A stretch of 64,000 bases of DNA from Perkinsus marinus ATCC 50983 (lineage: Eukaryota; Perkinsozoa; Perkinsida; Perkinsidae), in NCBI RefSeq assembly GCF_000006405.1, contig NW_003215582.1, positions 560,910 to 624,909 on the forward strand, written 5' to 3'. A program made the position numbers and the translations under genes. Positions within the stretch are counted from its first letter, which is position 1, and each line of letters opens with the position of its first letter. Positions 14,699 through 27,616 of this stretch are shown piece by piece. Below the pieces are notes generated by a model that saw nothing but the letters and a program-made list of their open reading frames with translations, did not search any database and was not told the DNA's origin.

Positions 14699-15978
14699 AT
14701 GACCTGCGATGGAGGGGACGATGGAACTCCTCAAGACGGGGATGATGCTTTCTTATTGTAAGTGAGCAGCCTCAGCGTTCGGTGGGAAGTGCAACCTCCT
14801 CCCCACTGGTAGGTACCGTCTCCTTGGGGTAGAACGTGATGCTAGTATTGGTGAGATTCGTAAAGCCTATCTGCTTCGTGCTCGCCAGGTTAGTATCCAT
14901 TTTCAGGAGTTTTTGACATGTGTCGTGTCGTCCAGTTAGGTCCACCCCGATAAGAATCCCGGCGACTCCCGAGCAAATGAGAGTTTCGTCAAACTGCAAA
15001 GAGCGTACACTATTCTGAGTGATCCTGAGCAGAAGAAGAGGTAGGGTTTTCAAGCACGGTGAGTCATTGTTGACGGCAGGTATGATGAGAGCGATGGAGA
15101 TCTCGCTGTTTTCGAGGACGAAAGCAGCGAATTCAGAGAAGCGTATCAATATTATCGCAAGTGAGTGAGAAGGAGAATGTACTTGTTCATCTTTGTGGTA
15201 CAGCAGTAACTTGTGATTAGATTGTACCCGGTCTTGACAGCTGAGGACATCGACTCGTTCGCTGCTCAGTACCGACATTCGGACGAGGAGAAGGAAGACC
15301 TCCGGCGCTTTGTGGAGGAGCATAAGTACGTGTTGTCAAGTGTTGTCACCTTGGGTGCCTATCGGTGCCTTTAGTGGTGATGTATCTGAGCTACTGGAGT
15401 GGATCATTCTATCTACCCCGGATGATGTGGAGAGGTTTGCCGAGTTCATCCGGTCGTACGTGACTTCGGAGAGGCAGGTGAGTCCGCATGTTGGTGTACC
15501 GGTGATGGTATTGGAAAGTCTGAGGAGAAGTTTGTTAGCTATGTTGCACTAGTATGATTGGTGCCGCCTCACTGATGGGATACACTTCATCTTCTTATGC
15601 AGGACCTATTACCGGTGTTCGAGTCGTCGTTAGTCAAGCTCCGACGTAATGGGAAGCGCCTAGCTGCTAAGTGTAAGCGAGAGGCGAAGGAGGCGAAGAA
15701 GTGATGTTACTGTATGTCGTTCATTCATGGGTATATCTGCCGTGTGTAGGTCAGAAAAGGAGCCCACGTTGGAAGACCTAGCCCTCGCTATACGCCAAAA
15801 GCAACAGAAGCGGCAAGGTGATTTCCTCGACGATTTGGAGAAGAAGTGAGTCGTTGTTATGATGACTGCTGTGCTCGTGTGTAACGTGCCGAGCTTGTAG
15901 CGTGATGTGCTTGGTAGGTACTGCAAGAAAGTTGGTACAAAGAATTCACTGTCGAAGAAGCTCCCACGGGATGCTTAG
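14699..15978 (+). CDS. DNAJC9: DNAJC9-like J-domain co-chaperone
   Basis: The start ATG at 14699 encodes MTCDGGDDGTPQDGDDAFLL. The J domain follows across three exons: YRLLGVERDASIGEIRKAY, then VHPDKNPGDSRANESFVKL with the HPD motif, and RAYTILSDPEQKKRYDE. Downstream are LYPVLTAEDIDSFAAQYRHS and DEEKEDLRRFVEEH, matching the DNAJC9 segment that follows its J domain. KLRRNGKRLAAKCKREAKEAK and a YCKK ending also match. DNAJC9 proteins recruit HSP70 and bind histones H3-H4 in the nucleus. Introns are 40-60 nt, for example one with the GTAAGTGAGC donor at about 14759. The stop TAG is at 15976-15978. Confidence 0.86.
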
Positions 15979-16134
15979 TTACTGCGAGCTGCCAATACGG
16001 ATAGGTTGTTGTTATTATCTCAGGCAATTATATGATGCAGTCGTTGGACTTGTTTTGAGTTGATAATTGATCTCGTGTATTGCTGTTGTATAGCTGTTTC
16101 GGTGCTTTGTGTGTTGAGATCTTCCTCGCCGAAA

Positions 16135-19100
16135 ATGGTTATGTATGTGATCAAGCGTAATGGACAGAAGGCTGATGTTCAGTTCGACAAGATCACCAGA
16201 GTACGTCATCATTTGTCGGAACTGCTGTTATGATGAGCGCGTGCTTCTTCTTGTAGAGGATTCGTCCGTTGACTAGAGGCCTCAACGAAGACTATGTGGA
16301 TGTGACGCAGATAACGCAGAAGGTTGCTGAAGGAATTTACCCGGGTGTCACTACTACGGTGAGTCGGAGCTTGTCGGGTTTGATCTCGATAGTTGATGTT
16401 GGTGTGCTTTAGGAGCTGGATTCCTTAGCTGCTGAGACGTGCGCGTATATGTCGCAAGTGCATCCAGATTTCTCCACTCTGGCGGCTAGGATTGCTGTCA
16501 GTAACTTGCACAAGAACACTCACGAGAAGTTCTCGGATACGGTAGGGAGGTCGGTCTAGCGTCTTGAGGGTGTAGGTGTGATCAGGTCACTGAGCTGTAC
16601 CAAATCACCGATGGTCGTGGTCGGCATGCCCCTCTGGTCAGTGAGGAGGTCTACAACATAGTCATGGCTAATGCTGAAAAGCTTGATAAGGTGAGAAGGT
16701 GAAGATATTCTGGATGGTGCACTCGCGGCGGCAGGCGATCGACTATGAGCGTGATTTCGACTATGATTACTTTGGCTTCAAGACGTTGGAGAGATCGTAT
16801 CTGTTGAAAAGGCCTTCGGATAAGTCATGCATTGAGCGACCGCAGCACATGATCATGAGGGTGGCAGTGGGTATCCATGGTGATGATGTGGACGCAGCTA
16901 TAGAGACGTGGGAGTGGTCGTGGTCGTCAGTTTGTGAGGGCCTACGTCTTGGCTTATGGTCAGATATGATCTGATGTCCACTAGAGTGTTCACTCATGCT
17001 ACTCCTACTCTGTTCAACTCGGGTACACCGCATCCTCAGATGTCGAGCTGCTTCTTGCTCTCTATGAAGGGAGACTCTATTGAGGGAATCTATGACACTT
17101 TGAAGCAGTGTGGGTTTCGCCACGTATCGCCAGCCAGGAGTGCACCACGTGTGATTTAGGCGCGATGATCTCGAAGACCGCTGGTGGTATTGGTGTTGCT
17201 ATTACTGGCATTAGAGCTACTGAGAGTTACATCAGAGGCACCAATGGTTTCTCTAATGGGATAGTTCCGATGCTAAGAGTGTTTAATGATACTGCGAGAT
17301 ACGTGGATCAAGGTGAACGAATATGGTAGCGGTGGTCTGCGGTGGTGATGATTGGCTAGGTGGTGGTAAGAGGAAGGGATCTTTTGCGGTGTATCTCGAG
17401 CCGTGGCATGCCGATGTGTTCGAGTTCCTTGACTTGAAGAAGAATCATGGAAAGGAAGAGCAGCGTGCTCGTGACCTCTTCTATGCCTTATGGGTATGCA
17501 TACAGTTTACCGTTGGTTATCACGTGTGATGCGGTCTGCTCAGATTCCCGATCTTTTCATGAAGCGCGTTATGTCCAACGGTGACTGGACGTTATTTTGT
17601 CCCAACGAGGCGCCTGGCCTCCAGGACACGTACGTTAGGGCATCCGGTCTCATCTGTGAGACACGTCGAGGCTGATCTGTCGTGTGTCGCGTCTTTGGGG
17701 GGCGTGTCTGTGATGGGATTCGTACTTGGGTAGATACGGTGACGAGTTCGAGGCTCTTTATGAAAAGTATGAGAAGGATGGTATTGGCAGGAAGACAGTG
17801 AAAGCCCAGTCACTGTGGTTCAAAATTCTGGAATCACAGCAAGAGACCGGCATTCCATACATGTTGTAAGTTGGCCCCTCTTCTATGGGGGAGCTCAAGG
17901 GCTGCCGTCTTGGTGGTCCACTGTGTTAAGTTCAGATATAAGGACTCGGCGAACCGTAAGAGTAACCAGAAGAACCTCGGAACGATTCGATGCTCTAACT
18001 TGTGCTGTGAAATCATCGAGTAGTGTACAGCTTTGGTGCTGCCTACCTAAGAGAGCTCTGTCAGGTACACCAGCCCGGATGAAGTAGCCGTATGTAACCT
18101 CGCCTCTATTGCACTCAATATGTTCGTCGATAAAAAGACCCGTAACGAGTCGTGCTGGGCTTAGTTCGGCGTAGCATCAGTTTGGTCGTATTAGGTACTT
18201 ATGACTTTGACCGTCTTCATCGAGTCACCAAGGTAGTGACTAGAAACCTGAACAAGGTAAGTACTCTCGTTTGGGCGTATTGAAGTAGTGGTTGGAGCTG
18301 TAGGTTATCGATCGCAACTATTACCCTGTTCCAGAGGCCAGAAGAAGCAACATGCGTCATAGACCTATTGGAATTGGCGTTCAGGTGGGCACATTGGCGG
18401 GCCCTGTTGACGGCCAAGTAGAACGTATTCGACTAGGGACTTGCGGATGCATTCCTCCTAATGCGTTTCCCATACGAGTCGCCTGAGGCCTTGAAGCTGA
18501 ACAATGAGATCTTCGAGACCATCTACCACGCCGCGTGTGAGGCGAGCATGGAGTTGGCCAAGAAGGATGGGTGAGTTGCCACTTCGGGAAGGCTGAGTTA
18601 TGTCATGTACTTATGCTAGGCCTTATGAGACGTTCGAGGGTAGTCCAGCTAGCGAGGGGATCCTGCAGTTTGATATGTGGGGTAGGAGGTTGTGCTTTGG
18701 TCTATTGAAAATGTTCACCCGTTTGTTCTCAGATGTGACCCCAGATTCGGGCAGGTGGGATTGGAATTCATTGAAGGAAGAGATCAAGAAGAACGGTATG
18801 CGTAACTCCCTTTTGATCGCCCCAATGCCTACCGCCAGTAAGCCTTGTTCACTATAGTAAATATTGTTTGACGCGTTAATGCTCCAGGCACTGCTCAAAT
18901 ACTCGGAAACAATGAGGCTTTCGAACCATATACGCAGAACATATATGTTCGCCGCGTAGGGTGTTGTTGAAAGATTTTTTTGGCTGGCGAACTTGCTTTG
19001 CAATTTAGGTGCTTGCCGGCGAGTTCGTCCAAGTGAATCGGCATCTGGTCGATGACCTTATGGAGCTAGGGTTGTGGAACGACGAAATAAAGGATAAGAT

Positions 19101-19799
19101 AATCAGGCAGAAAGGCTCAGTGCAGGGGGTCGAGGAGATCCCTAAGGAAGTTCAGGTGAGTGAAGACTAACCCTGGTCGTGGTCTCTAGGAAGAGTTATT
19201 ACATGTGTTCAGGAACTCTATAAGACTGTCTGGGAAATAAAACAGAAAAAAATTCTGGACATGGCCGCTGGGCGAGGACCGTACGATTGTGTGCGTTTTC
19301 GAAGAGTTATTATATGGTGGTTGTAGGTATATTGACCAATCCCAGTCACTGAATATACATATGACCAACTGTACTAACGCCAAGCTCTCCTCCATGCACT
19401 TCTATGGCTGGAAATTGGGATTGAAAACTGGACAGTGAGTTTACAGCTCGAGAACGTTGTGCGAGTGTATACTGTTGTTTTTCCGTCAGATATTATTTAC
19501 GTACAAAAGCTGCTGCTGATGCCATTCAGTTTACCTTGGATGCAAAGAAGATTACAATGGAGTCGCCTCTGAAGCCGAGGACGTCACCCTTGAAACCTCA
19601 ATACGTAGCACGGAGTTCGGGGGTCAGGCGTCCGTCCATATTTTTCTCATAGGCTTTCTGCTTGTTCACGTATTCTCGATTTCGAATCACTCGATGAATC
19701 GGGTTAATCGTCAATCACTGGTTGTGGTTGGGCATGTGTGCGAATCAGTCTGTTTAGGTGCAGGAGGACGAGGAGACGTGCATCGCATGCAGTGGCTAG
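16135..19799 (+). CDS. RNR1: Ribonucleoside-diphosphate reductase, large (R1) subunit
   Basis: Class I ribonucleotide reductase makes deoxynucleotides in the cytosol together with the R2 subunit. The start ATG at 16135 opens the ATP-cone ([19 protein letters not shown]). Joined exons (more than 15) give [20 protein letters not shown] (first active-site Cys), then [42 protein letters not shown], and [10 protein letters not shown] with [12 protein letters not shown] (the N-x-C-x-E radical site and second redox Cys). [20 protein letters not shown] and [17 protein letters not shown] follow. Late on are [20 protein letters not shown] (paired tyrosines of the radical pathway) and the C-terminal CIACSG redox pair. 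All key residues are present. The stop TAG is at 19797-19799. Confidence 0.96.
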
Positions 19800-20902
19800 G
19801 CACGCTTGAGGCGGGTGAGTTCCTTGAGCTGTTTTGCGGCTTCTAGTTCTTGTCAGGCATCGATGGCAGAGATCATAAATAGCGACGATATATGATCTAG
19901 ATTCATTTCTTAATCTGCTATCTATCACACTTCAACCATATGTAGTTTCATTTGCTTGGCTCTCCTCATTTTCATTAGAATAACTCTTCTATCATGCACG
20001 CCCAGAATTACTAGGAACAACGATGCGTGTCGAGTTACTATGTGGGATAGGTGAATGTTATATGACATACAGTATCAGGATCTGTAGAGTACCGTAACGG
20101 CCTGAACCTCCCCAAACGATAAGCAGGGTCTGTAGAGTACCGTAACGGCCTGAATCTCCCCAAACGATAGGTGATGATATCGTAACGCCGTCGAAGACAT
20201 AGAACCCGTCAACTGTATAAACAGTAATTCGTGATTACTCGAATGGTCCCTTTCGCTCGAATCTGTTCCATGATGGGTTTCAGATGAGATACTTCTGGCC
20301 GTGAATTTTGTTCAGTTCGTAAACTATGTGGCCTGTCTACGAGGCTCCGCGAGGACAATGTGGGAGAAAGTACAGTACAAGCCGACTAATCAACTTTATG
20401 CTACAAAAGTTGCCTCACCTCGGTTTGAACCAGGGTCGTTGCTTGAGAGAAATTGTCGCTCCACCGTTAGACCAGAATATCAAGAGTTGTTGGTATGATA
20501 TTGCGTTTTTCACTCCGTATTACGGATGATTTTAACAACAGCCATCAAAAGTTTTCCCACTCCTCCAAGTTGGAGTCCCTCACACCAATTCACCTGTTAA
20601 TGAGTTCTACTAATGGGATGCCTGCCTAAGCACCTTTGAACTGCTAAGTGGACTTTCGTCTCTCGAAGAGATTCGATGTCGTGTACGGAGACCATCCCAA
20701 CGGTCTCCCTTCCTGGAAGTTCTCAAATCTGGACGTTCGCCGCTAATCAGCCGAACTTTGTATCTCGGTTCATGCAAAGCCCTCGGATTGCAAACACTAT
20801 GCTTATCTACATGAAGTTCGTCCTCTCATGTGATCGCCTTTTGAAGTCTGTGGCAACCGAGACTGAGTTCCTCGTAGTACTAACCGTTTGAACTCAGCTT
20901 AC
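19800..20902. other. Intergenic region with a 48-bp duplication and no supported gene
   Basis: About 1.1 kb lies between the RNR and HEAT-repeat genes. It holds a 48-bp tandem duplication (20079-20174). A minus-strand sequence at about 20415-20478 has an A-box-like TGGTCTAACGG and B-box-like GGTTCAAACC 32 nt apart, as in a tRNA, but its anticodon stem does not form. Two open stretches (20301-20498 and 20676-20891, +) look like nothing I know. Confidence 0.45.
20079..20174. repeat. 48-bp tandem duplication
   Basis: TCTGTAGAGTACCGTAACGG begins at 20081 and again at 20129, followed each time by CCTGAAYCTCCCCAAACGAT. The two copies differ at only a few positions, so the duplication looks recent. 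It lies in the long spacer downstream of ribonucleotide reductase. Confidence 0.92.
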
Positions 20903-23900
20903 ATGACTCCTTCGTCCAACAACGAGGCAGCAGCGGCTGGGACTACGAGGGATCATCAGCAGGTGAGGTCGTCGGCTTCCTAAGCATGTTGCGTTTTGGT
21001 TCAATACTTGTCGCGGCATAGTTGGAGTGAGGCGACCTTCCTCAGTCGATGCCTGCAGTTGCAGAGTCTGTACCCGAGTTGATAGCAGCGTTAGGCAGTC
21101 TGGCTAGACTCACCCGTGAGAGAGCGGCCGACCGCCTCGCTGGGATCTTGGTGTCCATGAAGAGAGATGTCGATAGTGGTGATACAGCAAAGGTAGTAGT
21201 GATTGGACAATGGGAACGCCTTCATTCACTCTTCCTATTAGCTATCGGATGTTACAGCTCTAGAAAACACCGTGCTTGATTTGGTGTTAAGCCCTACTGC
21301 GGACAGTGTGTGGGAGTCAGTACAATCGGCTCTGCTGGTTATGGCCAAGGTTGAGCGTCAGTGTGGGGGATTCAACCTCCTAGAGGACAACGAACTCTCT
21401 GGCCGAGTGGTCGAGGCCGTCCATACTGCTCTGAAGGATAAAGAGTAGTACGGGAGTGCATCTCATGGCTATTGAGTTCATGTGCGGGGGAATACTCTCG
21501 ACAGTAGCTTTAGCCGCTTTCCCACACTGTTACTCAGATACCGCGTTCGCCTCGCTGTAGGAGATCTCCTCGAGGCCCAAAGCCAGCGAGAAGGCCGAGC
21601 AGTGTGGCTGAAAATGAAGGATTTCCTTCTCAATGACATTGAAGATCACAGAGTCCGGATTGTAGCTGCTGATGATAATAATGCCGCTCATAGAGGTATG
21701 CTTCACGTGCTCTACACTTTCGTGTACCTCGTGCTGTAGACGGACACCGTCCTGCTGCTCTCGGCCATCATGACACTGAGGGTTGGTCGTCCCTCGAGAC
21801 CTCCATGCGAGCTGTACAGAAGATCGTGCTAGGCTGTGGACAGCAATTTCGAGGGGAGGGAGGATCTCTCGACAAGGATCTCCTAGGTACCTGTTCCCGA
21901 TGGTAGAACCGTCGAGAGGCTGTATTGTGAGGATAGATACTCTGAGGTTGTCAAGTGCACATCTCAACCGTTTTGTTCGAGAGTACTCCTTCCTTGCTTT
22001 AGCGGACCTTGTGACTGTTGCAGGCCGTCAAGGTGCGAGGCGTAACTCTCTGGGAGAGCGAAGTGTAGCATCATCTCAGGCCTAGAGGCAGACGGCTGGG
22101 CTGAGTTCAGAGACATGGTCGGGTGGATCACCAAAGGCTTGAAGGATAATTGGAGTCAGGTTAGGTAGTAGGGCGGGGTGTATCCGGAGCCGCTCGCTTG
22201 GCATTGTAGAATTATAGAATAGTATTGGCTCGCGCGACGAGTTGGTGACTTTGGGTGTCCAACATTCTCCTCCCCGAGGGCTCTCCCTAGTCGGATGAGG
22301 AGCGTGCGTTGGTGATTTTTTTCGTGGCCAGATTCCATGGATCGAGTTCCTCGACTCGTTCAGATACGCGTCGTGTATTGCTGCTAGAGCAGTGGTCACC
22401 AAGGTGGATACCTTCACGGACCTCACTATACGTGATAGACTCACCACTCTGCCTGATTTTGCCAACATGGCTGTTGCCATTTACCTCAACAGGTAATCTT
22501 CAGCTTCTTCCCGCAGCTCATAACTCTGATGATACAGACACTACGTCGCCGAAGGTGTCCGTATGCATGCACAGGGCACTTGGCGTCTCTTAGTTGGGCC
22601 TCAAGGCGGGTCGTGGCTTCTTGTGGAGAACATGCCGCTAGTCTTGGATGTGCTAAAGGAGGTGGCCTCTCATGCAAATGCCTTGGTAATGCACAATGTG
22701 ATGACAGGCCATGAATGCTCCTAACCATGCCGTACGGGAGGCTAGCTGCCACTGCGTTAGGGAGATAGGCTCGAGGGTCCTTCCTGCTGCAGCTGAGGTA
22801 GAGGGCTTGGGTCCTCTTGAGTCGTACTGGCATCTATCTCTGTTCAGACGAGTACAGCGGAGGCATGTGAAGTGACCATGCAGCGCCTCGTTGGTCTTCT
22901 GAGTGAGGCTACTCAGGTAGAGCCTCTCTATGCTGCCTTTCAATGGTCTCTTTACAATGAATCTTTGGAAGTGTGGTATGAATTTTCCCGGGAATGTAGT
23001 GGGTTCGTTTATCATTTCCACTGTGGGCGTCCGAGCGATCCTCTTCTCATTGGATGAGCCTGTCGTTGTTACCCCTAGGATGAATCCTGGCCTGTAAGAG
23101 ACACCGCGGCCCAGGCTATAGGGGAGCTCTACTCCACGGCCTCTCTTCAAGCCAAGAAAGGGTCATCGACCGGCAACAACGGCAGCAGATGCTTTGATAC
23201 CAGTAAGCGTGGTGAGGAGGCAGAGGGAGCTCTAAGTGCGGCAGTTGAGGGCTTTGCTGCTACCTTGGAGAACCTCATGCAGGTAGGTGGCAGCCATGGT
23301 GGAATTAATATCAGATTTTGGTGGTAACGTCAGGACAATATCCCTTCTCTCCGTCGTGATGCAGCATCAGCCCTCGCTGAGCTAGCAGAGAATCAGCCCT
23401 CTCGTGTGGACTTGTCGGCCATCCTTAAGCGCCATCTGGGGGCAGCACATGAGCAGTCCCCTAAGTAGGCGTTCGATTGCTAAGCATCCGTGACAGAGTT
23501 TTGTGTAGTTCCGAGTCGTTCTCTCATTATACTCCCAGTGGCCCCTTCTCGGTGCCTGCCAAGAAGGTAGCCCACGAGGACTATGTCCCTCCTGAAGAGG
23601 TCAGTCAAGACACTGGCAATGTGCGTTGGGGGAGTGATTCGGTGGGATCAGGTATCGAATCAGACTATGTACAGTTGCGGCTCTCTGGCGCCGAAGACCC
23701 ACTTAGGGCATCTCAAGAAGAAGGTAAGGCATGCGCGTCCTTGAGGTGATCCGGATGCCTTTTGACAGAGTCCAGGTGGTGGGTGTATGAACTGTTCCAG
23801 CGGTGAGGATAGATATGCAGTTGCTTGGGAGCGCAGTGATGGTGCTGTGGACCTGTTGGCCTCGGTAGGAAGTTGCTATTACGTACTAGTCATCTTCTCA

Positions 23901-24246
23901 TCGTCAGGCGTGTCTGCTCCGTAACGATCCGACCGATATCCTCGATACGTTTATGCCCACACTTGAGGGAATATTCAAACTCTCCCACTTCAAGCATAAC
24001 GTGAATCTCAAGAGGACCATATGCGAGAGGTGCTACAAACTCTCATCGTGATGGCTGTGATGGTTTGAGGTCGTCAGGTTTATGGAAGTTATTCGCGCTC
24101 GCCCCGAGGTCCGTCCGAGGCTCGGCGGCATCCGTCAGCAGTGCTTGGAGTTGCTCGAGGACTCCGCCAGCACCGAGGAAAGCCTTCGGACGGCACGTCT
24201 GTGCTTTGAGGACTTCGTCAAGGCTACTGCTGTGTCTGCATCGTGA
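20903..24246 (+). CDS. Large HEAT/ARM-repeat protein, conserved but unnamed
   Basis: The start ATG at 20903 gives MTPSSNNEAAAAGTTRDHQQ. Many short exons follow, each an alpha-helical repeat: LIAALGSLARLTRERAADRL, RVRLAVGDLLEAQSQREGRA, GWSSLETSMRAVQKIVLGCG, HLNRFVREYSFLALADLVTV, NHAVREASCHCVREIGSRVL and SWPVRDTAAQAIGELYS. The last three are typical HEAT helix pairs with conserved Arg/Asp at the turn. A later part has KKVAHEDYVPPEEVSQDTG and RWGSDSVGSGIESDYVQL, then WWVYELFQR-like and YAVAWERSDGAVDLL segments. It ends LCFEDFVKATAVSAS with TGA at 24244-24246. HEAT solenoids are scaffolds; the partner is unknown. Exon joins are approximate, and a break into two genes near 23464 (possible stop or GTAGGC donor) cannot be excluded. 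Confidence 0.62.
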
Positions 24247-24430
24247 TCATTACACTTCTACCGAAGAGGATCTACCGGGGGCATTTTTGGGTTACTATAC
24301 TTGAGAATTTCCGTTGCTGGCGATGATCTCGTTGGGTTAGTGAGCGTCTTAATACGTTCTCTCACGGCTTCGACGTTCCTGAGTAGTAGTCGTTGCTCTC
24401 TCAGCGGAATCAGTGTTGTTCGGCGTGGCA

Positions 24431-26906
24431 ATGCTGTCGAGATTTTCATTATTGCGGGCGGCGATAGAAAGCTCCGCTACTGCTTCTGCTGCGGCAACTT
24501 CCAGAGTATTGCATCCAGTGGACAGTCTTTTCAAGGCGGCCGCAGCTCTACAGAGGAAGGCTCCTGAGGTGCCACCTCGAGAGGAACTAGCAGGTACCGC
24601 TCAAGGTCTCGCACTGCCTCTCATATTTTCTCTTTCCAGACTTGGCGGTGTCGGCAGAGGGAGCTCTCAAGTCGGACCCCAGGAGGTTCGTTGACATCTC
24701 GCATTGCGTTGCCAGCATAGTGCCACAAAGCATGCTTGTCGATTATCGAAAGGTGGGGGGGGGGTATTCGGTGTTGCAATTCTCATGGGTTGAGTGGGGC
24801 CCTCCTAGCTTTGTTTTCAGGTATTTTTATCGAGAGTTATAAATCCCCTGTTGAGGTCGGAAGATTCGTCTTCCACTGGCCTCGAGGAAGAGCAGGCTCT
24901 GGCAGTATTCCTAGTCGCGGCTGACCTTGGTATCTTGAGGGGTTCCGACAACATTGAGGTTACCGCGGCTCTATCGAAACGGGTGGAAAATGTAGTAGCG
25001 CGAAATATCGTCGCCAGATGGGATGCGTGGTCGCTAGATGCTTCCTGCGGCAGACTTCCAACTGCTGCTTTCGAGCCTCGGCCCTGTGAAAAGGGTGGAT
25101 GCGGCGTTGGCCAGGTTAGGAAGCGATATGGCATTAGTATTTAGTATATGCTCTTCAGGAGAATAACCCAGGAGCTTCTCAATCGCTTGTCGACGTTGGA
25201 TTCTCTCCAACTAGCGAGCTTGGGGGTTGCTTTCAGCACCGAGAGCGATGAGGCGCGGCGCGAGCTACTCACTGAGGTACTTCACGGGCAGTGAAATTAT
25301 CCGCTGGGACGTAGTTACGAATTGCTGCAGATCGATGGGAGGCTAGAGAGAGGTGAAGGCCTTTCTGAGCGCGACTTGGTGGATTTGATCATCGCCACCT
25401 TGCGGCTGGACCCTTCCAAGCGAGATGGGAGGAGAGCGGCTGCAGCTGATCGATTGGTCGGCCTCTTGTCCCGGCATACAGCAGAAGATGGTTTAGCCAT
25501 GGACGAACTGCAATGGGCTGCCGATGCGGCCACACTTCTCGGTGCCCAACAGAACGCTACTCTGGCAGAGGTAGATTCGTCTGGTCTGCATCCTTCGAGG
25601 TGTTCCCTTTGGTGATATCAGATGCTTCTCGAGAGCGGTCGGAAAGTGATAACGGCCGACTGCGCTGCTAGTCCGATGCTAATCGACTTGGCTGTATCAG
25701 TTAGTCAAGGGATAGCAATCAGTGATGCCCCCTCTGGCAGCAGCTCGGCCTTTACTATGTGGATGCAGCATCTCTGTTCTACGGTCATCACACCTGAGGC
25801 TGACCTTCGTCTCATCCTCCGGCTGGGTCATGGGCTCCAACGGCTACAACGAGATGGGCTGCAGTGGGGACTGACTTGGGACTTTATCGCGCAAACTGTA
25901 TTAGGACGTCCAATTGAGGACGAAGAGATCTCGGAGGTCCTCTCACTCCTCTCTTTTGCGGCCGATCATGTCTGCATGGAGATCCCTCAAGACGGTTTGC
26001 AACCACTCGCCGCGCGAATCACATCGCCTCAGTTCGCCAATAATACCAACGTGCATAGCCTGGCTTTGATTGCCCTCAACTGCGTGAAGCTGTTGAAGGG
26101 GCCGGAGGGTTTCCTCGCTGATTTAGTCCCTGCTTTGAAATACCAGTTTTTGCGCGGGGGCACCCCTCCAGCTACCGTCTGCCTAACACTGAGTGCATAT
26201 GGTAGGGCCGTTGGGAGAGGTCGTCTCGGTGATGACGGATCACCAACATCTTCACCACCGCCGGCAAGCTTCCGGGAACTCCACGATGCTGCTGCGGTCG
26301 CTCTCCTCGACACGAAGAGCTCGTTAACGCAGCAGCAGTGCCATATAATACTCGTAACGCGGTCCTTGATGAACGATTCTGAGGAGTCGAGTAAGACCAA
26401 TGCAATTCCTTCGACTTCACTTTGATGATCATCGCAGGTCCCGCATTCACTGCTCTGGTCGGAAAGATCCTCCTCAGCGCAGTGTCGACTAACCCGCCCT
26501 CTCGAGACAGCGAGACCACCCTGGGACTATTGAAGAGTCTTCGAGCTGGTCCCGAGGTCGAACGGGTGAGCAGTACCCAGAAGCATCCGCCGTGCCGAAG
26601 CTTGGTGGCGAATCTTAGGTTCTGGTTGATTCGGGTCTTATCTCTGCTCATGACGAGTCGCACGGCTCTACGGCATCCCAGACCAATGCAAGGCAAGCGG
26701 CGGAGGCTCGGATGAAGGCAGCGTTCAAGTATTGCTTCAGCTGCGAGGGTGTCTTGCTGTTACTTGGCTTCGATTTCAGGAAAGCTGTGGCTTCTGGGTC
26801 TACAGCTCGGGGATCCATCGACCTCTCCAATGTGAAACTTCCAGATCCTAACGAGTCTCGGTGGCAGACACTTCGACGACGATGGAGCTGGTTCTTCGGC
26901 TCGTGA
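24431..26906 (+). CDS. Presumed mitochondrial alpha-helical repeat protein
   Basis: The start ATG at 24431 opens MLSRFSLLRAAIESSATASA, an Arg/Ser/Ala-rich, acid-poor N-terminus typical of a mitochondrial presequence. Joined exons read as a helical-repeat protein of roughly 700 residues, with AVFLVAADLGILRGSDNIEV, DLVDLIIATLRLDPSKRDGR, VHSLALIALNCVKLLKGPEG, TPPATVCLTLSAYGRAVGRG and TRSLMNDSEES. The pattern resembles the organellar RNA-binding helical-repeat proteins (RAP/OPR-like) common in alveolates, but I see no RAP domain. The end is RRRWSWFFGS with TGA at 26904-26906. One intron near 24752 has a donor followed directly by a G run. An in-frame stop near 25294 implies a further intron there. 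Confidence 0.55.
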
Positions 26907-27616
26907 TGACCACCATATCCACATTTGGTTTCTACGTACAGTTTCTGATATCCAGTGCTCCCCTCTTAGTCAATCTACTGTCCAGCTTTGGCCTACTAGG
27001 ATTTACAGTCCACACTCTAGGACTATTCCGAGGATGGTAACTCGTTCCGGGGTTAGACGAAAATAAAGGAACTTGGTACCGATAGGTGAAATCATTCACG
27101 CAAGTAATTGCCGCAGTGAGAATGGGAACAAATGGGTATTATCATCGGTAAGGTCGTTGGATACAGGCAAACCTTTTACGCTAGGGATCAACGCGTGGGT
27201 ATATTATTACACTTCCCCCTCTCCCTGTCTCTGTCGCTCGGAGCCGCCGTACGGTCAGGCGACTCCGAGCTACACCTAGTGCAGCAACGGAGTTTATGAG
27301 GTCAAGTATAGGGCGGACCAGACCGCGCAGCAGGAAAAATATACAGTAGCGCCTATAATAGTTGCAATGATACACAGTAGAACATACGTTCATGCTCTTC
27401 ACACTATTGTACTTCCCAGTGTAGATTATCTCTAGACTCACGACAGAGGCCAGTAACTGGCAGAAAAGGAATCGCTTACTGTGGCGGTCGCCGACAACTG
27501 TAAAGATAGCGCTCGCCGACAACGTGATCAACTTTATAATATCGGCATGTTTCTCTGTGTTGAAATTTATGCATCACCCTAGTTCCTTCCCGTTTTATGC
27601 ATCTTTGAGTATACTA
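26907..27616. other. Intergenic region upstream of mitochondrial RNA polymerase
   Basis: About 700 bp with no recognised protein, RNA or repeat. It should contain the 3' end of the helical-repeat gene and the promoter of the RNA polymerase gene. Confidence 0.4.

Noticed and set aside
20400-20490. tRNA-like A and B boxes 32 nt apart on the minus strand
   Set aside because: The spacing is right, but the anticodon stem does not pair and one T-stem pair is broken. It is a relic or chance.
26172-26696. Minus-strand open frame of 174 codons
   Set aside because: It lies opposite plus-strand exons of the helical-repeat gene and resembles nothing known.
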